24,550 nt of DNA, taken from NCBI GenBank assembly GCA_038331135.1, contig JBBQOS010000009.1, positions 1 through 24,550 of the forward strand. The letters run 5' to 3'. Positions 21,597 to 24,550 of this stretch are shown here, piece after piece. Origin of the DNA: UBA9337 sp038331135. Lineage in GTDB: Bacteria > Patescibacteriota > Minisyncoccia > Moranbacterales > UBA9337. Made by a program: the position numbers and the translations under genes. Below the pieces are notes generated by a model. That model searched no databases, was not told where the DNA came from, and was given only the letters and a program-made list of their open reading frames with translations. Every line of letters begins with the position of its first letter. Position 1 is the stretch's first letter.

Positions 21597-23324
21597 ATGT
21601 CATCCGCTACCCTTTATCGTAAATATCGTCCTGCTAATTTTTCTGATGTTGTGGGCCAACAACATATCGTCCGTACTCTTTCTAATGCCATTGAAAATAA
21701 CCGCATTGGCCAAGCCTATCTTTTTACCGGACCTCGCGGAACTGGCAAAACCACCTTAGCTAGACTTTTTGCTCAAACTGTCAATTGCACATCTCCTACT
21801 AAAAAATCCAAAGATAACTTTTTAGCTCCTTGTCTAAAATGTGAGAATTGCCAGCAGTTTAAAAATAATACTGCTACCGATATTGTGGAAATAGATGCTG
21901 CTTCAAACACTGGAGTAGACAATATTCGAGAGCTCAGAGAAACTGCTAGACTCTCTCCATTAAAAGGCAATTTCAAAGTTTATATCATAGATGAGGTCCA
22001 TATGCTCTCACAGGGCGCTTTTAACGCACTTTTAAAGATTTTAGAGGAACCACCAGCTCATATTATTTTTATCCTCGCCACTACCGAAATTCACAAAGTT
22101 CCCGAAACTATCATTTCTCGCTGTCAAAGATTTGATTTCTCTAAATTTGATATTGAAGAAATTATTGGCAAACTTTCAATTATCGCCAAAAAAGAAAAAA
22201 TTACGATTGAAGCAGACGCGCTTGAACTTATTGCAATCAGCGCCGAAGGTGGGATGCGAGATGCGGAATCATTTTTGGAACAAATTATAACTTTGGAAAA
22301 AAATGCTATTACTAGCGAAAAAGTAGCCAATATTTTAGGCATTAGTAGCACTCAATCAGTTGAAAGTCTAACTGAATTAGTCTTTGATAAAAAAACTGCC
22401 CAAGCGCTCCTGCTAGTTAACAAAATATATAAAGACGGATACAATTTAGAATTTTTAGCCAAGAGTTGGCTGGAATATTTGCGCAAAGTAATGCTTTTGA
22501 GCGTTGACGAAAGTATGGATAAGAAAATATTTTCAAAAATGACCAAAGAGCAAAAAGAAAAAATCATAATGGTTTCCAAAAAAACTTCTCTCGGCTTTAT
22601 CATTCTTTGTGTTAATAAAATTTCTGAAAATATTCCTAAAATTAAAGAATCTTTTATCTCTCAGCTCCCGCTAGAATCTATGATTGTAGAGTTAACTAAA
22701 TCTGATTTGACTAATTCCACCTCACTAACAACCCCCACTCCTCAGACTATTATAACCGCACCAGTAACCAGTGCTCCAAAAAAAAATGATCCTACGCCGA
22801 CTGTTAAAAAAGAAATTTTAGAAATTGAACCGATTGAAGAAGTTAAATCGGCAGTTAAAAATTTTCCAATCAAAGAAACGAGTGTTGTAACTGTTGAAAA
22901 TATCCCGCAGAAATATAATGGAGAAAAAATAAATATTTATGAAGTTGAAAAAAAATGGAAAGTCATAATTGATGAACTGCGAAACGAAAACTGTTCTTTG
23001 GCAATGATGCTTTCTAACTCTATACCCATTGAAAGCACCAAATCCGACACAATTAATATAGTAATTCGTCACTCTTTTCAAAAGGATTTAATCAATAAAG
23101 TTGAGAACAGGTTGACAATTAGTGATATTTCTAATAAAATCACAGGGTTGGTGCTAAAAGTAGTAGCGGTTACTGAAGAAGAATCTGGCGTAAAATTGAA
23201 AAGGATTTTACCCAATATAACGCCCGATATGATAGATGGTGCCTGCGGTACTGGTAACAATATTCAAGAATCTCTCCTTTCCGATGCTATGGCAATGATG
23301 GGTGGAACGGTGGTAACTGAATAA
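21597..23324 (+). CDS. dnaX: DNA polymerase III subunits gamma and tau
   Basis: The 575-residue protein is the clamp-loader ATPase that loads the sliding clamp and tethers polymerase. It begins LYRKYRPANFSDVVGQQHIV. Walker A is GPRGTGKT at 45-52, the zinc site is C64, C79, C82 and C85, the Walker B/DExH box is DEVH at 132-135, sensor 1 is LATTE at 160-164 and the arginine finger motif SRC is at 174-176. The collar domain ends near 370. A linker rich in T, P and K (about 375-440) and a tau-type C-terminal domain follow. In the linker is a run of nine A (22778-22786, codons P394-K395-K396-N397). A -1 shift or one added A gives TGA immediately, so a 397-residue gamma form is possible. The downstream tail ends GGTVVTE. 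Confidence 0.95.
   Translation: MSSATLYRKYRPANFSDVVGQQHIVRTLSNAIENNRIGQAYLFTGPRGTGKTTLARLFAQTVNCTSPTKKSKDNFLAPCLKCENCQQFKNNTATDIVEIDAASNTGVDNIRELRETARLSPLKGNFKVYIIDEVHMLSQGAFNALLKILEEPPAHIIFILATTEIHKVPETIISRCQRFDFSKFDIEEIIGKLSIIAKKEKITIEADALELIAISAEGGMRDAESFLEQIITLEKNAITSEKVANILGISSTQSVESLTELVFDKKTAQALLLVNKIYKDGYNLEFLAKSWLEYLRKVMLLSVDESMDKKIFSKMTKEQKEKIIMVSKKTSLGFIILCVNKISENIPKIKESFISQLPLESMIVELTKSDLTNSTSLTTPTPQTIITAPVTSAPKKNDPTPTVKKEILEIEPIEEVKSAVKNFPIKETSVVTVENIPQKYNGEKINIYEVEKKWKVIIDELRNENCSLAMMLSNSIPIESTKSDTINIVIRHSFQKDLINKVENRLTISDISNKITGLVLKVVAVTEEESGVKLKRILPNITPDMIDGACGTGNNIQESLLSDAMAMMGGTVVTE
22778..22786 (+). promoter_or_regulatory. A9 slippage site in dnaX
   Basis: The codons are CCA AAA AAA AAT GAT. 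The in-frame heptamer A AAA AAA permits -1 ribosomal slippage, and nine A also permit RNA polymerase slippage. A -1 shift or A10 reads AAA TGA; A8 reads on to a TAG after about 14 codons. Either would make a gamma-like protein without the tau domain. Confidence 0.6.
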
Positions 23325-23466
23325 TAGTGTTGAAGATGTTCTAAGTGTTGAAATTGTTCTAATTTTCATAAAGTTTATAAAGTTAACAAAAAATAAGTCT
23401 AAATAAATCAGGTTAATTGTTTCTAAATTTAATTATTGAATACTGATTAAAAATTGAAAATTATCT

Positions 23467-23538
23467 TGGGGATTAGCCAAGCGGTAAGGCAACGGGTTTT
23501 GATCCCGTCATGCGGGGGTTCGAATCCCTCATCCCCAA
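23467..23538 (+). tRNA. tRNA-Gln (anticodon TTG)
   Basis: The acceptor stem is TGGGGAT (23467-23473) with ATCCCCA (23531-23537) and discriminator A538. The anticodon stem ACGGG/CCCGT holds the loop TTTTGAT, giving anticodon TTG, which reads CAA and CAG. The T-loop is TTCGAAT. No CCA is encoded. The 3' end from 23528 is part of a 28-bp direct repeat found again at 23748. Confidence 0.95.
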
Positions 23539-23555
23539 CTTATAAAAATAAAGAC
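23528..23555 (+). repeat. Direct repeat 1, tRNA-Gln 3' end plus flank (att-like)
   Basis: This 28-bp sequence begins CTCATCCCCAACTTATAAAA. It is identical to 23748-23775, 220 bp downstream. It covers the last part of the tRNA T-arm and acceptor stem and 17 bp beyond the tRNA. Confidence 0.85.
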
Positions 23556-23580
23556 GCATCCGACTAAGGATGTGTTTTTG
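23554..23580 (+). terminator. Terminator after tRNA-Gln
   Basis: ACGCATCC (23554-23561) pairs with GGATGTGT (23568-23575) around GACTAA, followed by a T run. Confidence 0.85.
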
Positions 23581-23590
23581 TTTTTATTTA

Positions 23591-23775
23591 GTTTGGGTAG
23601 GGATTCGAACGGTCAGAAGCTAAACAAGTTGGCGTTTCAGCAGAATAAAAACGCAGTGTGCGCAGATGGATGCGACCACAGGAGCATTCAGCTCTGATCA
23701 GGACAAGAAGCAACTGAGCGACGGCGGAATTGCGACGCGGAAATCCACTCATCCCCAACTTATAAAAATAAAGAC
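23591..23775 (+). ncRNA. Candidate structured RNA or small integrated element after tRNA-Gln
   Basis: This stretch is distinctly more GC-rich than its neighbours. It opens with GGGTAGGGATTCGAAC (23595-23610), an inverted copy of a tRNA 3' end, and closes with the direct copy AATCCACTCATCCCCAACT, so its ends are imperfect inverted repeats. Between them are hairpins GCGTTT/AAACGC (from 23632 to 23653), CGCA/TGCG (23661-23674) and GAGC/GCTC (23682-23694), and the palindrome CTGATCAG. A frame is open across it, but it has no ribosome-binding site and continues through the tRNA-like end, so I do not call it a gene. It may be an RNA, a non-autonomous element or the scar of a deleted one. Confidence 0.4.
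23748..23775 (+). repeat. Direct repeat 2, duplicate tRNA 3' end (att-like)
   Basis: This is the second exact copy of the 28-bp repeat. The adjoining upstream bases also match the tRNA except for one inserted base, but no tRNA body precedes it. Confidence 0.85.
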
Positions 23776-23799
23776 ACGCACTGATTCAGGCGTGTTTTT
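23774..23799 (+). terminator. Second terminator downstream of the duplicated tRNA end
   Basis: ACACGC (23774-23779) pairs with GCGTGT (23790-23795), followed by TTTTA. Its flank is identical to that of the first terminator but the stem sequence differs. Confidence 0.75.
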
Positions 23800-23846
23800 A
23801 TTCTATAAATTTCGCATTTTATCTTTACTAAAAAATCCGCAAGATT

Positions 23847-24134
23847 TTAATTGGCTGGATTTTTGGGAGCGCGATACTCACCGATAAGACAAATATTTTT
23901 AAAAGTAACCGTTTTTCCATCTTCTCCATTTTTGATATTTTCAGTTATTCCGCAAGAATAAGTATTGCCAATACTCACCCCTAATTTTTCGAAATCAGAT
24001 TGGGCTCGACTAGGTTGACCGTCTCGTTTAGTTTGAAAAAAAGAATAAAAATTACCACCTGCTTTGATAGCCACTCGGCCGTTTTCAACTTTAATGTCTT
24101 CCACAGTCAAATCCATAAATTTTATATCACTCAT
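23847..24134 (-). CDS. Small unknown protein, possibly OB-fold
   Basis: I do not recognise this 95-residue protein. It has no signal peptide, membrane helix or cysteine pair. It looks mostly beta: MDLTVEDIKVENGRVAIKAG, then FYSFFQTKRDGQPS, a helix (RAQSDFEKLGV), and VTFKNICLIGEY at the end. Small single-stranded-DNA-binding-like or phage proteins with an OB-fold can have this kind of pattern with aromatic residues on adjacent strands, but that is a weak inference. The ATG at 24134 is preceded on the minus strand by GGGGTAAAAAATT, a weak Shine-Dalgarno. That GGGG lies in the base of a hairpin (24143-24185), so initiation could depend on its folding. It is convergent with the tRNA-Gln element. 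Confidence 0.6.
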   Translation of the reverse strand: MSDIKFMDLTVEDIKVENGRVAIKAGGNFYSFFQTKRDGQPSRAQSDFEKLGVSIGNTYSCGITENIKNGEDGKTVTFKNICLIGEYRAPKNPAN

Positions 24135-24142
24135 AATTTTTT

Positions 24143-24244
24143 ACCCCGTTGAATCGCGATACTAGTCGCCTTATTTAACTGGGGTTTGTTTATCCTGTGG
24201 AATACCGACATAATTCGGTTTGTCTCAGACAATATTCCATAGGG
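24143..24244. promoter_or_regulatory. Structured leader or RNA: bulged hairpin plus three-way junction
   Basis: Hairpin 1: ACCCC-GTTGAAT (24143-24154) pairs with ATTTAAC-T-GGGGT (24173-24185), and inside it GCGA (24156-24159) pairs with TCGC (24166-24169). Junction: CCTGTGGAATA (24194-24204) pairs with TATTCCATAGG (24233-24243), enclosing CCGA/TCGG (24205-24218) and TTGTC/GACAA (24220-24232) with almost no unpaired bases. On the minus strand it is the 5' leader of the gene at 23847-24134 and covers its ribosome-binding region. The two non-Watson-Crick pairs are G-T on the plus strand but A-C on the minus strand, which slightly favours a plus-strand RNA. Confidence 0.5.
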
Positions 24245-24359
24245 TTAATTAATTTTTAAAACATTTTTATTTTAACATAAGAGCGCAAAAAACAAAAATA
24301 AATAATCTCAGGTGTCATCCTGAAAAGTAGACTTTACCAAATGATTCGAAATACTATGA

Positions 24360-24400
24360 AGGCATAATTCAATAACTCGAATTATGCCTCTGTTTTTTTT
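24360..24400 (+). terminator. Terminator with 11-bp stem
   Basis: AGGCATAATTC (24360-24370) pairs exactly with GAATTATGCCT (24379-24389), followed by a run of eight T. Its direction is plus. No plus-strand gene lies just upstream, so it may end the transcript of the structured region at 24143-24244 or a read-through from the tRNA locus. Confidence 0.75.
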
Positions 24401-24550
24401 AAATAACATCCTTACAAACCGTAAGAACTTTAAAAACTTTTTATTTACTTTATAAACTATTTTCAAACTTTATAAACTTTAATAATTTTATAAATTATTC
24501 TTTCCATTTTATTCATCCTGCAATAATGTGTCATAATCCTACGGCCGTAG
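24401..24550. other. Gene-free right edge with AACTTTATAAACT words and a terminal palindrome
   Basis: ACTTTATAAACT is repeated near 24449 and 24470, with variants in between; its inverse AAGTTTATAAAGTTAAC lies near 23371. The window ends in the perfect palindrome CTACGGCCGTAG (24539-24550). No gene is visible. Confidence 0.5.

Noticed and set aside
22803..22812. Second slippery site in dnaX (TTAAAAAAG)
   Set aside because: In frame it reads GTT AAA AAA GAA, so the heptamer A AAA AAG is not in the phase needed for -1 slippage, unlike the A9 run just upstream.
23666..23887. Open frame of 73 codons after tRNA-Gln
   Set aside because: It runs through the duplicated tRNA end and a terminator and overlaps the opposite gene's 3' end; no ribosome-binding site is seen.
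24143..24244. Integron attC site
   Set aside because: GTTGAAT and ATTTAAC resemble the attC core sites but are in the reverse order from RYYYAAC...GTTRRRY, and no integron integrase is present.

Overview
The window is AT-rich chromosomal DNA from a bacterium. The gene set suggests Candidate Phyla Radiation (Patescibacteria), probably a Parcubacteria-type lineage: a DUF4012 protein beside a Wzz-topology membrane protein, a LytR_C protein with a long acidic cytoplasmic part, a GtrA-like protein with an extra N-terminal membrane pair, small DUF5320 and DUF134 proteins, few Shine-Dalgarno sites, and short hairpin repeats between genes. This placement is inference from gene content; there is no rRNA in the window. 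TAA, TAG and TGA all serve as stops, so nothing suggests recoded UGA.

Layout. 1-1400: tRNA-Gly(TCC), a structured non-coding stretch, then a DUF5320 gene and a DUF134 gene. 1426-3462 (-): gyrB. 3463-3874: a gap with a strong promoter and terminator that may make a short RNA. 3875-4690: membrane-anchored CAP-domain protein. 4755-5525 (-): SpoU-type RNA methyltransferase. 5817-7016 (-): anchored, cysteine-rich extracytoplasmic protein of unknown function, divergent from 7189-12332, which encodes a MarR regulator, an RND adaptor and an RND permease. A perfect 26-bp palindrome lies in the marR promoter. 12412-13326 (-): LytR_C protein. 13655-16171: clpC. 16310-17032: comF-type phosphoribosyltransferase. 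17181-19568 (-): a two-gene unit, Wzz-like then DUF4012. 19733-20446: conserved acidic protein. 20608-21267: GtrA-like protein. 21597-23324: dnaX. 23467-23538: tRNA-Gln(TTG), followed by a duplicated tRNA 3' end. 23847-24134 (-): small protein with a highly structured upstream region.

The genes combine core functions (gyrB, dnaX, clpC, rRNA/tRNA methylation, tRNAs) with cell-surface and envelope functions (CAP, LytR_C, DUF4012/Wzz, GtrA) and one regulated export system. The most interesting signals are not the genes. They are: (i) both tRNA genes are followed by a terminator, an inverted partial copy of the tRNA 3' end, a folded stretch of about 130-150 nt, a direct tRNA-3'-like copy and a second terminator; (ii) an A9 run in dnaX placed so that a -1 shift meets TGA at once, as expected for a gamma/tau switch; (iii) a three-way-junction-like fold plus a hairpin over the ribosome-binding region of the last gene; (iv) several genes with near-consensus promoters only 9-13 nt from the start codon, suggesting leaderless mRNAs; (v) intergenic regions built from a few short repeated and inverted words.
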